From the NCBI RefSeq assembly GCF_000368565.1, contig NZ_KB849538.1, positions 1-64,000 on the forward strand: a stretch of 64,000 nt of DNA, given 5' to 3'. The translations under genes and the position numbers were made by a program. This stretch comes from Acinetobacter gerneri DSM 14967 = CIP 107464 = MTCC 9824 (GTDB taxonomy: Bacteria > Pseudomonadota > Gammaproteobacteria > Pseudomonadales > Moraxellaceae). The notes beneath the pieces are model-generated. The model saw only the letters and a program-made list of their open reading frames with translations. It searched no databases and was not told the origin of the DNA. This document shows, piece after piece, positions 9,471 through 17,694 of this stretch; the first letter of the stretch is position 1, and the number at the start of each line of letters is the position of its first letter.

Positions 9471-10040
9471 ATGATTACAACCTCTGTTGCTGAAGCCGCT
9501 GTATGTTTAAAACAAGGCAAAGTCTTAGCATATCCAACAGAGGGGGTATGGGGTTTAGGTTGTGATCCACACAATGAACAGGCATTTTTAGAAATTTTGC
9601 GACTCAAGCAACGCCCGATCGAAAAAGGTGTGATTTTACTGGCAGGACACCTCAGCCAAGTTGAACATTTATTAAAAAATCTACAAGAAGATATACGCCA
9701 GCAAGTCATCGCAACTTGGACCAACCGCAGTCCAACTGAACGTGCGACTACATGGCTGCTCCCTGCTGATGAAAGTATTCCAACATGGATTAAAGGTGAT
9801 CATCAACAAGTTGCTGTTCGCGTGACCACTCACCCACTGTGTACTGCATTATGCAATGCTTTCAATGGCTATATCGTGTCTACAAGCGCAAATCCTGCTG
9901 GCTTAGAACCTGCTCGCTCTTTGCAAGAAGCCAATCAATATTTTGCTACAGAATTGGATTATTTAAATGGTGATCTTGGTTTAAGTCGCCAACCCAGTAA
10001 AATTATTGATGCTTTAACTGGGCAAGTTATTCGTGCTTAA
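9471..10040 (+). CDS. tsaC: Threonylcarbamoyl-AMP synthase (YrdC/RimN)
   Basis: A 189-residue YrdC-fold enzyme that makes L-threonylcarbamoyl-adenylate from threonine, bicarbonate and ATP for the t6A37 modification of ANN-decoding tRNAs. Visible motifs are YPTEGVWGLGCDP (about 22-34), LRLKQRPIEKG (about 44-54) and VSTSANPAG (about 136-144). Length is that of the short TsaC form, without the Sua5 domain. It lies 49 bases downstream of dprA on the same strand. Confidence 0.93.
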   Translation: MITTSVAEAAVCLKQGKVLAYPTEGVWGLGCDPHNEQAFLEILRLKQRPIEKGVILLAGHLSQVEHLLKNLQEDIRQQVIATWTNRSPTERATTWLLPADESIPTWIKGDHQQVAVRVTTHPLCTALCNAFNGYIVSTSANPAGLEPARSLQEANQYFATELDYLNGDLGLSRQPSKIIDALTGQVIRA

Positions 10041-10127
10041 AAATACATCTACACATGTTATTTTTTAAACAGCTTCGACCCAAAAAAAATAAAATAAATA
10101 TCGCGTTAATAAGACAATATTTTACCC

Positions 10128-10160
10128 AAAAAAAAGCTCAGCCATAGGGTATGGCTGAGC
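10128..10160 (-). terminator. Intrinsic terminator 2 of the candidate sRNA
   Basis: A perfect 11-bp stem (10136-10146 with 10150-10160), 3-base loop, followed on the minus strand by eight U (10128-10135). Confidence 0.7.
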
Positions 10161-10162
10161 AC

Positions 10163-10186
10163 AAAAAAGGATGTGTTATCACATCC
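10163..10186 (-). terminator. Intrinsic terminator 1 of the candidate sRNA
   Basis: GGATGTG, 4-base loop, CACATCC with six U on the minus strand. It has no U-tract on the plus strand, so it does not serve tsaC. Confidence 0.6.
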
Positions 10187-10245
10187 AGAGGGTCTAGAAT
10201 ATCGCACTTTTCACATGAGAATGATCATGTTTTCAGCGTAGAAGT

Positions 10246-10274
10246 ATTATGCAATAAATACGTTTTTAATACAA
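10246..10274 (-). promoter_or_regulatory. Promoter candidate for the sRNA
   Basis: TTGTAT, 17 bases, CATAAT on the minus strand, ending 7 bases before the inferred transcript start. The rest of the gap (10275-10422) is AT-rich with no feature seen. Confidence 0.4.
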
Positions 10275-10422
10275 TTAGTCCTCTAATATCATCATCTTGC
10301 CACTTTCAATTTTCAACCAGACAATCAAAATCGGTGTTTAAAATAAGTATTTATATATAATAAAAAAATTAAAAAATAATGATAATTTTTCAACATATTT
10401 TGATTAATTAATGGATAAATTA

Positions 10423-10459
10423 AGTGAATTTTAACTTGTTTATTTGGTTAAAATTCACT
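10423..10459. terminator. AT-rich hairpin downstream of the EamA gene
   Basis: AGTGAATTTTAAC, 11-base loop, GTTAAAATTCACT: a perfect 13-bp stem 36 bases past the stop of the minus-strand EamA gene. The U-tract is poor, so it is either a weak terminator or an RNA-stabilising hairpin. Confidence 0.4.
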
Positions 10460-10495
10460 CAAATTTACTTTTCTATGTAAAGTTTTATTAAGCTA

Positions 10496-11407
10496 TCACG
10501 CTGTTTTTAGCTGTTTAACGGTGGATTTTTTTTGAGCCAAAATAATTCCCACTAAAATGACAATTCCACCAATGGTGTGATAAACCGTCCAAGATTCATT
10601 CAACCAAATATTGGCAATGATTGCAGTAAAAATAGGCATTAAATTCATAAAAATACTAGTACGAGTCGGTCCTAACTGTTGTACAGCAATCATCCAAAGC
10701 AATGGTGCAATCAACGAAGGAAAAATCCCCGCATATAACACGCTCGCAACGTTGTCTGTGTTGATCGGATCAAGTCCCAACCATGCGATAAAAGGTAAAT
10801 GATAGAGCAACGCAAAAGCGATTTGGACGTATAAACTCAGCATCAAAGGTACGTGCAATTGCCATTTTTTTAGAAACACGCCATAAAATGCGTAAAAGAA
10901 TACGGCAAAAATCATGATGATATCGCCCCAGTGCTGCCCCAATTGCAACAAACTGGAGAAATTGCCCTGCCCCATGACATAGAGCAATCCCATAAAGGAT
11001 AATATTCCACCAATAATTGAAAAACGATTTGGAATTTCTTTTAAAATAATCAAAGAAACTAAAATGGTGAAAACAGGGATAAATGCATTAATAATCCCCA
11101 TATTGGTCGCCGAAGTATGGTGGGCGGCGGTATAAGCCAAACCTTGATAAAGCACCATTCCAAAAGCACTGAGCACAGCAAATTTAAAGAAATACTGACG
11201 AATCAACGCTTGCTCTTTCCATGCTTTGCCGAGCATAAATGGAGTAAGGATCAGAAATGCAACCAACCAACGATAAAAACTAATACTGACAGGTGAAATA
11301 TAGTCAGCAACATAGCGAGTCACAGTGATATTCAGTGACCAAATCAATACTGCAATTACAGGCAATAAAAATGCCCACCACATCAATTTTGAATTCGCTT
11401 TCATCAT
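10496..11407 (-). CDS. EamA/DMT family transporter
   Basis: A 303-residue inner-membrane protein with about ten hydrophobic segments arranged as two EamA repeats of five (first VIAVLIWSLNITVTRYVADY, second starting about residue 155). Family members export amino acids or other small metabolites; the substrate here cannot be read from sequence. A TetR gene lies just upstream in the same direction, and the 95-bp gap holds a GATAATTATC palindrome (11434-11443), so TetR control is plausible. Confidence 0.82.
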   Translation of the reverse strand: MMKANSKLMWWAFLLPVIAVLIWSLNITVTRYVADYISPVSISFYRWLVAFLILTPFMLGKAWKEQALIRQYFFKFAVLSAFGMVLYQGLAYTAAHHTSATNMGIINAFIPVFTILVSLIILKEIPNRFSIIGGILSFMGLLYVMGQGNFSSLLQLGQHWGDIIMIFAVFFYAFYGVFLKKWQLHVPLMLSLYVQIAFALLYHLPFIAWLGLDPINTDNVASVLYAGIFPSLIAPLLWMIAVQQLGPTRTSIFMNLMPIFTAIIANIWLNESWTVYHTIGGIVILVGIILAQKKSTVKQLKTA

Positions 11408-11502
11408 AGATAGTCACTGTCAGACGAGATGAGGATAATTATCATCTAGGTCTGAATTAATTGATATAAGGTATTTCAGACATTGCTATGGAGAATACGA
11501 CA

Positions 11503-12165
11503 TTAAATAAAATGCTTTTCAAATGTTTCCCAAAGCCTCATCGCATGATTGACCACATGCTGTAACTGAGCTTCGGTCATACCATCACGTGCCTGCATAG
11601 AAAGCCCTTGTGCCAAGGTGCAATAAAAATCAGCTATTTCCTCAATTTTACTTTGAGCACCTACATCACCCTCTTCAATGCCTTGGCTCAAGCGTTGATA
11701 CATCATCCGTTTTACATTTTGTCTTTTTTCAAGCAAGTCCTGCTGTAACTGATGATGCTGTTCAGCACAATTCATGGTTGCAACCAGCAACATACAACCT
11801 TTAGGTTTATCTGGCTGTGATAATTTTTTTACATTTTCATGTAGATAAAGCTCAATCGCAATCTTGGCTGTTTTGGCCTGTTTAAAAATGGAATCAATGG
11901 CACAAGCTTCATTTTCCAGATAATAATCTAAGCAGCGATAAAACAACTGGGTTTTGTCCCCAAAACTACTATAAAGACTCGGGGCTGTAATGTTCAGTGC
12001 TTGTAGCAAGTCCTGCATCGAAGTCGCTTCATAGCCATATTCCCAAAATAACAGCATCGCTTTTCGAAGCGCTTCTTGCTCATCGAAACACTTTGGACGA
12101 CCACGCTTACGTTTGACTTGAGTCGGCTCTGGTTGGAGATGCTGTTGATTTTCTGTTTCTGTCAT
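11503..12165 (-). CDS. TetR family regulator of the divergent MFS exporter
   Basis: A 220-residue repressor. After a basic KRKRGRPKCF segment the HTH is at about 25-65 (AMLLFWEYGYEATSMQDLL, then LNITAPSLYSSFGDK). The remainder looks like a TetR_C tail with one Cys-rich stretch (PKGCMLLVATMNC). The frame opens at 12195, but the ATG at 12165 is the likelier start because it leaves operator-like repeat 1 outside the gene. It is divergent from the MFS gene at 12301, with two 25-bp repeats between them. Confidence 0.83.
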   Translation of the reverse strand: MTETENQQHLQPEPTQVKRKRGRPKCFDEQEALRKAMLLFWEYGYEATSMQDLLQALNITAPSLYSSFGDKTQLFYRCLDYYLENEACAIDSIFKQAKTAKIAIELYLHENVKKLSQPDKPKGCMLLVATMNCAEQHHQLQQDLLEKRQNVKRMMYQRLSQGIEEGDVGAQSKIEEIADFYCTLAQGLSMQARDGMTEAQLQHVVNHAMRLWETFEKHFI

Positions 12166-12180
12166 AAACTTCACATATAT

Positions 12181-12205
12181 TTTTATAACAATCATTATTA
12201 AATTA
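12181..12205. promoter_or_regulatory. Operator-like repeat, copy 1
   Basis: ttttataacaatcattatta followed by aatta. It matches copy 2 (12238-12262) at 23 of 25 bases and contains the near-palindrome ATAACAATCATTAT. It lies between divergent TetR and MFS genes. Confidence 0.5.
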
Positions 12206-12237
12206 ATTGACAGTCAAAAAAAACTCAAATATTTTAT

Positions 12238-12262
12238 TTTTATAACGATCATTATCAAATTA
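12238..12262. promoter_or_regulatory. Operator-like repeat, copy 2
   Basis: The core ATAACGATCATTAT is symmetric except at one pair. It begins 57 bp after copy 1 and lies 38 bp before the MFS start, with the Shine-Dalgarno AAGGAG between. Probably the TetR operator. Confidence 0.5.
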
Positions 12263-12300
12263 AAACACCCCCAAAAAAATCCTCCAAAGGAGTCTGATCC

Positions 12301-13539
12301 ATGACAGATGAAATAACCCAAACTGATCAAAGTGCCCCCAGCAAAGGTAGCTGGTTTGCCTTGATCACTACGGCAATCGCTGCCTTTGTTCTTGTAACAA
12401 GTGAATTTTTACCTATAGGTTTGATCAATGAAATTGCCAAAGAATTGGAAATATCCATTGGAACAGCAGGCTTGATGATTACTTTACCCGGAATCATGGC
12501 GGCGATTTCAGCAGCATTTTTACCTATATTTGCCAAAGGCTTAGATCGTCGTTATTTGCTTATCATACTGACGATGACCATGATCATCGCCAATGCAATC
12601 ACTGCGATTTCCACAAACTTTACGATTTTGCTGTTGAGTCGATTTATTCTTGGTTTTGCAATCGGTGGATTTTGGGGAACGGCGATCGCTCTCAGTGGTA
12701 AACTTGCTCCAGCGCATCTGCATATTTCAACTGCGACCGCAACGATTATGTCTGGTGTAACCCTAGCGGCAATTTTGGGCGTACCGATTGGAACATGGTT
12801 GAGCAATTTTTATGGATGGAGAAATGCTTTTGCGATTACAGCAGTATTGGGTGTGTTTGCATTAATTTTTGAAGTTTTATCCTTACCCTCACTCAAACCA
12901 CAATCTTCATTAAAATTCAAAGAATTACCAAGTCTATTTAGAGTTCCCAAAGCTCGCCAAGGCATGTGTATCATCTTCTTAATGGGCTTTGCACATTTTG
13001 CTGCTTATAGCTATATGACACCATTTTTCAAAAATGTAGCAATGTTTGATACAGCACAAATTAGTCTGTTATTGCTCATTTATGGTATCGCAGGATTTTT
13101 AGGAAATGCTTTTGCTGGATATAGTGGCAATATCAATGTGCGTTATACTTTTGCATTTTTGGCAGCATGTTATGTCATTGTATTTTTTGGATTTCCAAGT
13201 TTCGCAACCGAAATTTATGCTGCATTTATACTGACTGGGCTTTGGGGTTTTGCTTTTGGCGCATTTCCAACCACAGCCAATGTCTGGATGTTTGTGCACG
13301 CTCCTGATGCCGTCGAAAAAGGCTTACCCCTCTTTGTTGCGACATTTCAGATCATGATCGCGACTGGCGCACTGTTTGGTGGTTACATCATTGATCATTT
13401 TAATGCGAATATTTTGCTTTATAGTGTTATTTCATTTATTTTCTTGGCTTTACTCTCTATTTTCACGATAAGCCGAGGCTTAAATAATCCCAAAATTGAA
13501 ACGATCAATCTATGTTGTGACAACTCTGGTTCATCCTAA
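12301..13539 (+). CDS. MFS transporter, drug/sugar efflux type
   Basis: A 412-residue inner-membrane protein with 12 predicted helices, similar to AraJ/YdhP-type exporters (LVTSEFLPIGLINEIAKEL near the N-terminus is the family's TM1 signature). A strong AAGGAG precedes the ATG. It is divergent from a TetR gene and followed after 5 bases by an AraC-type regulator, so it is a regulated efflux unit with two candidate controllers. The substrate is unknown. Confidence 0.85.
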   Translation: MTDEITQTDQSAPSKGSWFALITTAIAAFVLVTSEFLPIGLINEIAKELEISIGTAGLMITLPGIMAAISAAFLPIFAKGLDRRYLLIILTMTMIIANAITAISTNFTILLLSRFILGFAIGGFWGTAIALSGKLAPAHLHISTATATIMSGVTLAAILGVPIGTWLSNFYGWRNAFAITAVLGVFALIFEVLSLPSLKPQSSLKFKELPSLFRVPKARQGMCIIFLMGFAHFAAYSYMTPFFKNVAMFDTAQISLLLLIYGIAGFLGNAFAGYSGNINVRYTFAFLAACYVIVFFGFPSFATEIYAAFILTGLWGFAFGAFPTTANVWMFVHAPDAVEKGLPLFVATFQIMIATGALFGGYIIDHFNANILLYSVISFIFLALLSIFTISRGLNNPKIETINLCCDNSGSS

Positions 13540-13544
13540 AAAAT

Positions 13545-14318
13545 ATGACTATAGCGAAACTCAATCATCTTATTTCTATCGAAGAATTTTTCTATCAGAA
13601 AAATGATATTGTCACGCCACATTCAAATTTGTGGGGTGACTTCAATTTTAGTTTGAACGGTACTTTAGAGTTCCATATCGCAGAGCAAAAATATTTATCT
13701 CCTCCTAATTATGGCTTATGGATTCCGCCACAAGTTGACCATTGTTGTACTGCCTTTGAAGAACAATTGACGCACTATGTGTGTATCCGACTGCATCCGA
13801 GTTTGTGTCACCGCTTATCTTTCGATCCGAAAACGCTGAGTATTCGCCCGTTTTTCAGACAGCTGATCAAAGAATGTTTGGAACAAAAAAAATCTGGCTT
13901 GGGACAAAGTGACTACTATGAGCATCTGCTTAGAATTGTGCTTGATCAACTTGAAATGATGCCGAGCTATGATCATTATTTGCCACAAAGTCATCATCCG
14001 ATTTTAAAACCCGTTTTAAGTGCTTTAGCGGATCCGAACTTGCTCAATAAAAGTTTACAGCAAGTGATTGAAAGTTTTGAGTTAAGTGAACGACATGTAT
14101 TACGTTTATGCCAGCAAGAATTGAAAATGTCGATTTCAGAATGGCGTAATCGCGCAAAAATCATTTATGCCATCAGCCAATTACAGCAAGGTAGCAGTAT
14201 TAAAAAAATTAGTTTTGAACTCGGCTATCAGCATAGTTCTAGTTTTATTGAATTTTTCAAACGATACACATCACAAACACCGTCTCAAATCAAAATGCAT
14301 AATTCTAAAAATAGTTAG
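13545..14318 (+). CDS. AraC family regulator with N-terminal cupin-like domain
   Basis: A 257-residue regulator: residues about 15-100 form a small beta-rich ligand pocket (NFSLNGTLEFHIAEQKY, LWIPPQVDHCC), and about 160-250 carry two HTH motifs of the AraC/XylS type (LSERHVLRLCQQELKMS; IKKISFELGYQHSSSFIEFF). It follows the MFS gene by 5 bases, so it is co-transcribed and may control it. Confidence 0.83.
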   Translation: MTIAKLNHLISIEEFFYQKNDIVTPHSNLWGDFNFSLNGTLEFHIAEQKYLSPPNYGLWIPPQVDHCCTAFEEQLTHYVCIRLHPSLCHRLSFDPKTLSIRPFFRQLIKECLEQKKSGLGQSDYYEHLLRIVLDQLEMMPSYDHYLPQSHHPILKPVLSALADPNLLNKSLQQVIESFELSERHVLRLCQQELKMSISEWRNRAKIIYAISQLQQGSSIKKISFELGYQHSSSFIEFFKRYTSQTPSQIKMHNSKNS

Positions 14319-14642
14319 AATTTATTTAAAATAGCATTTCAACTATCTAAATAAGCAAAAAATACTCAATGCCTAGTGCCGATATAGAATACTAATAAAA
14401 AACGATCTAAGCTTTTTATCTATTTGGTTTTTATATTTATTTACTTTTTCTAAATAGTTTTAAAATTTATCCTTATCCTAAATAGAATATAAATTAATCA
14501 TTAATTCTGTAATTAACTATTGTCAAGCGCGGTGTAGTTGTGGCATTTTGATTTCGTGATGCTTTTTTCACCTTTTCAATTTTTGATTGAATTTGCATAT
14601 CAAAAAATCAGTCTATTACGATATTTTAAACAGGAAAACATA
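14319..14642. other. AT-rich gap, no gene seen
   Basis: About 320 bases between the AraC gene and the lipoprotein. The frame of the lipoprotein is open back to 14538, but that extension is hydrophobic noise without a ribosome binding site. I see no tRNA, hairpin terminator or confident promoter. Confidence 0.5.
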
Positions 14643-15170
14643 ATGAAAAAATTATTAATTTCAACACTATGCGTAGCTTCTCTTGCTTTAGTTGCTTGTG
14701 ATAAGAAACCTCATGACAACAACGCTAGTGGTGCTGGAACAGCAACCACTGCCCCAGCGGTACAATATAGTACAAACAATAATGCCGACATCAAAAGTGA
14801 TTTAACCCAAGTTCAAACTCTATCAAATACTCGAGCGCAGGAAGCCGTCAATTTCCAAACTGAGATTATGAAATCTGCTCAAACAGGTGATCAAAATGCG
14901 GTAAAAGATACTGTTAGCAAAATGAAATCATTTGTTGAAGGCTTTAACAAAGATCTAGATAATCTGACTTTAAAAAGTTCTGAAGTTGATAATTTTAGAA
15001 ATAAAATGAAAGAAACCAATACCATCAGTATTGAAATGGCTGAAGCAGGTCTTTCTAGCCCACCTGATATGAACAAAATCACTGAATTGCAGAAAAAGGC
15101 TGCTGATAATCAAAAAGAAATGTTAACGATCATGCAAACGCTGCAAACCAAAGCCAACGAAGCAAAATAA
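14643..15170 (+). CDS. Lipoprotein, paralogue of the one at 16091
   Basis: A 175-residue lipoprotein: signal peptide MKKLLISTLCVASLALVAC with lipobox LVAC, then a low-complexity linker and a helical domain. The ATG at 14643 (caggaaaacata just upstream) is preferred because it starts the signal peptide. The C-terminal 100 residues align with the lipoprotein at 16091-16714 (LTLKSSEVDNFRNKM here, LNLKSQEVDSIRSEV there). Function is unknown. A terminator follows. Confidence 0.75.
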   Translation: MKKLLISTLCVASLALVACDKKPHDNNASGAGTATTAPAVQYSTNNNADIKSDLTQVQTLSNTRAQEAVNFQTEIMKSAQTGDQNAVKDTVSKMKSFVEGFNKDLDNLTLKSSEVDNFRNKMKETNTISIEMAEAGLSSPPDMNKITELQKKAADNQKEMLTIMQTLQTKANEAK

Positions 15171-15201
15171 TTTAAATCTGATCTAAATAAAATTTAAATT
15201 G

Positions 15202-15230
15202 AAAAAGCGAGTTTTATACTCGCTTTTTTT
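15202..15230 (+). terminator. Intrinsic terminator
   Basis: AGCGAGT, 5-base loop, ACTCGCT followed by a run of T, 32 bases after the lipoprotein stop. Confidence 0.8.
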
Positions 15231-15350
15231 ATTAGGAAAATTATTGTTTTTCTCGCAGTATTTACTTGAAATGAACAATAATCGCTTGTTCTAGAAATCA
15301 TTTAATTATAAAACAATAAACAGCAACTACACTTTATCTTAGGACTTAAA

Positions 15351-15896
15351 ATGGCGACTTCAATTTATAATATTCCAGTCAAAACAATTGATGGAACAGA
15401 AATCAATTTAGATCAGTACAAGGGCAAAGTCTTGCTACTCGTCAATGTTGCATCGAAATGTGGTCTCACTCCACAATACGAAGGTTTAGAAAAACTCTAC
15501 CAAAACCAAAAAGATCAAGGATTAGAAATCTTAGGTTTCCCTGCGAACAATTTCTTAGAACAAGAACCGGGTTCGGATGATGAAATTCAACAATTCTGCT
15601 CTGTGACTTATGATGTGCACTTCCCGTTATTTTCAAAAATCTCAGTGGCTGGCGCAGATAAACACCCGCTTTACCAAGCATTGATCACTGCTATTCCAGA
15701 GCGTATCGGCGAAGGTCCTTGGTGGAAAGACCTTGTAGACTACGGTCTAACACCAAATCCAAAACCAGAAGTTTTGTGGAACTTTGAAAAATTCTTGATC
15801 AATAAAAATGGTGAAGTTGTTGCACGATTTGCACCTGATATCACTGCTGATGACCCACGAATTCTTGATGCAATTGAAGCTGAGCTAAAAAAATAA
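15351..15896 (+). CDS. Glutathione/thioredoxin peroxidase, BtuE-like
   Basis: A 181-residue thioredoxin-fold peroxidase that reduces hydroperoxides. The peroxidatic Cys is C37 in ASKCGLTPQY and the WNF motif is present (VLWNFEKFLI). The usual FPCNQF segment reads FPANNF, so the second Cys is Ala and the tetrad Gln is Asn; this variant may alter reductant choice. No signal peptide, so cytoplasmic. It has its own terminator and lies between two paralogous lipoproteins. Confidence 0.88.
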   Translation: MATSIYNIPVKTIDGTEINLDQYKGKVLLLVNVASKCGLTPQYEGLEKLYQNQKDQGLEILGFPANNFLEQEPGSDDEIQQFCSVTYDVHFPLFSKISVAGADKHPLYQALITAIPERIGEGPWWKDLVDYGLTPNPKPEVLWNFEKFLINKNGEVVARFAPDITADDPRILDAIEAELKK

Positions 15897-15918
15897 GCTT
15901 AATTTTAAATAATTATAT

Positions 15919-15948
15919 AAAAAGGGATAAATCATTTATCCCTTTTTT
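15919..15948 (+). terminator. Intrinsic terminator after the peroxidase gene
   Basis: An almost continuous inverted repeat, AAAGGGATAAAT with ATTTATCCCTTT, followed by T residues. The A-run on the other side makes it usable in both directions. Confidence 0.75.
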
Positions 15949-16090
15949 ATGGCGTGGAAATCATCAATCTTGGCGGCAACTTGCACTAAAAATTTAAAAT
16001 TCAATGTTACAAACTGTTATTCATTTGCAATTCTCTGCATTTTCTCCACATTTAAAAGATATAGTCAAAATCATATTAAGTTTCCAATGA

Positions 16091-16714
16091 ATGATGATGA
16101 AAAAACTATTACAAGGAGCTGTGCTTCCATTTGTAATTTTTAGCTCAGGCATGTTGCTTTTAGGTTGTGATCAAGCACGTGAACCGCATGATGATGCTGC
16201 ACAGATCGAGCAACATTCAGACCGTGCTTCTGATCAGACAAGTCAGGATCGCTCATCTGTAGAAACTGAAGCGAGTTCTCGGACAGATTTAAAAAGCGGA
16301 AATATGTTCTACATCGCACGTGATGTTGCTGATATGCAACTCAAAACGGGTGATTATGTGAAAAAGCTTGAACAAACGCAAAATGATTTGCAGCAAGCTT
16401 TAGATCAAAAAGATCAGCAACAATTGCAAAAAACAGCTCAAGATTTGCGTGAACAATTGCAAAATTTTGATCGTGCTTTGAATGCTTTAAATCTAAAAAG
16501 CCAAGAAGTCGATTCGATTCGTAGTGAGGTTTTAAAAGCGAATAAACAAATGCTCAATTCTTCGTTTTTAAATGGTGAGATAGATTTAAGCAAAGTCAAT
16601 TTTGATAAGATTCAAAAGCAAATGAATACGATTCAAAGAGATATGTTACAACTTGCAGCGATGTTAATTCCTAGCTCAAGTGAAGAAGACAATCAAAATG
16701 ATGCTGATCGCTGA
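16091..16714 (+). CDS. Lipoprotein, paralogue of the one at 14643
   Basis: A 207-residue lipoprotein with signal peptide and lipobox LLLGC (Cys about residue 24), an acidic/serine linker, and a helical, Gln-rich domain with coiled-coil character (LEQTQNDLQQALDQKDQQQL). Its last 110 residues align with the lipoprotein at 14643-15170. ATGs at 16091, 16094 and 16097 are all possible. The peroxidase gene lies between the two copies, so either a duplication was split or the trio works together. Function is unknown. Confidence 0.75.
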   Translation: MMMKKLLQGAVLPFVIFSSGMLLLGCDQAREPHDDAAQIEQHSDRASDQTSQDRSSVETEASSRTDLKSGNMFYIARDVADMQLKTGDYVKKLEQTQNDLQQALDQKDQQQLQKTAQDLREQLQNFDRALNALNLKSQEVDSIRSEVLKANKQMLNSSFLNGEIDLSKVNFDKIQKQMNTIQRDMLQLAAMLIPSSSEEDNQNDADR

Positions 16715-16749
16715 GTTTTAAAATAAAACATTGATCAGCAGTATTTCAT

Positions 16750-16788
16750 ATCATCATGACCTCGATTTTTGTCATGATGATTTTTTTT
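16750..16788 (+). terminator. Intrinsic terminator
   Basis: ATCATCATGAC, 10-base loop, GTCATGATGAT, then eight T. It lies 36 bases past the lipoprotein stop and before the convergent SDR gene. Confidence 0.75.
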
Positions 16789-16850
16789 GCCTTGAAAATA
16801 CTAAAATAATGAGAGTAACGTTGAATTAAATATTGATAAATTTTGAGACC

Positions 16851-17684
16851 CTATTCAGCTAATTTTTGGATACGATTAGCATAAGATTCATGTGCTTTTT
16901 TATCCATTTTATTCAATATACGACGATCATTAATCAAACGTCGTCCCCCTTGCTGCATCCAACTCGGCAACAATGCATAAAAGCCATACGCAGTATGCAA
17001 ATAATCGGGTACTGCAACAAAAAGTTTAGGCTTGATCAAGGCATGCGCAACAGCATCTGCCACTTGTTCAGGACTGACCGTCGGGATAATTTTGCCCGCT
17101 TCCTCCAAACCTGATGTCAACTCAGTCGAGACTTTGGATGGCATAATCACCGTAAAATCAACACCACTATCTCGATAATCACCTGCGACCGCTTCTGTTA
17201 AACCCACAACCGCAAATTTCGTACCTGAGTAGACTGCTGAACCTGCCAAAGCAAAACGCCCTGCGAGTGATGCGACATTGATAATATGACCTTTTTTCTG
17301 AGCAAGTAAGGTTGGCAAAGCACTCTGCATACCGTAGACTACACCGCGAAAATTAATATCAATCTGAGCATCGGCAAGTGCTGGATCTTCATCCAGAAAT
17401 GCGCCCATCGGCATAATACCCGCATTATTGATCAGGCTATAAAGGCTGCCATAATGTTGAATGCTTTGATCAATAAAAGCTTGGAAACTCTCTCGATCTC
17501 TAACATCAAGCTGAAAAGCTTTTGCACCTATTTTATTTGCTTCCGCTTGTGCCAAATCGATATCTATATCTCCAATCACAACCTTCACCCCTTCGGCAAT
17601 GAGTGCTTTTGAGATACATAAGCCGATACCTCTGGCTCCACCTGTGACTGCAACGACTTTGTCTTTTAAATTAACTTTTCCCAT
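16851..17684 (-). CDS. Short-chain dehydrogenase/reductase
   Basis: A 277-residue NAD(P)-dependent oxidoreductase. Cofactor motif VTGGARGIGLCI (about 13-24), NNAG (about 87-90), catalytic Ser in NVASLAG and YxxxK as YSGTK (about 152-156). It is the second gene of an operon with the flavin monooxygenase at 17695 (10-bp gap). The pairing suggests one enzyme feeds a ketone or alcohol to the other. Substrate unknown. Confidence 0.85.
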   Translation of the reverse strand: MGKVNLKDKVVAVTGGARGIGLCISKALIAEGVKVVIGDIDIDLAQAEANKIGAKAFQLDVRDRESFQAFIDQSIQHYGSLYSLINNAGIMPMGAFLDEDPALADAQIDINFRGVVYGMQSALPTLLAQKKGHIINVASLAGRFALAGSAVYSGTKFAVVGLTEAVAGDYRDSGVDFTVIMPSKVSTELTSGLEEAGKIIPTVSPEQVADAVAHALIKPKLFVAVPDYLHTAYGFYALLPSWMQQGGRRLINDRRILNKMDKKAHESYANRIQKLAE

Positions 17685-17694
17685 TTTTATACTC

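Larger units (their letters stand above)
10128..10239 (-). ncRNA. Candidate small RNA with tandem terminators
   Basis: On the minus strand a promoter-like pair (-35 TTGTAT at 10269-10274, 17-bp spacer, -10 CATAAT at 10246-10251) is followed by three hairpins: ACATGA/TCATGT (10213-10230), GGATGTG/CACATCC (10169-10186) then six U, and GCTCAGCCATA/TATGGCTGAGC (10136-10160) then eight U. The transcript would be about 77 or 112 nt depending on which terminator is used. No convincing protein is encoded. The family is not recognised. Confidence 0.5.

Noticed and set aside
10151..10360. 69-codon plus-strand frame
   Set aside because: It starts inside a terminator stem, has no ribosome binding site and overlaps the sRNA candidate.
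12181..12262. Fur boxes upstream of the MFS gene
   Set aside because: Only the ATCATTATC half matches a Fur box; the other half does not. Position and symmetry fit TetR operators better.
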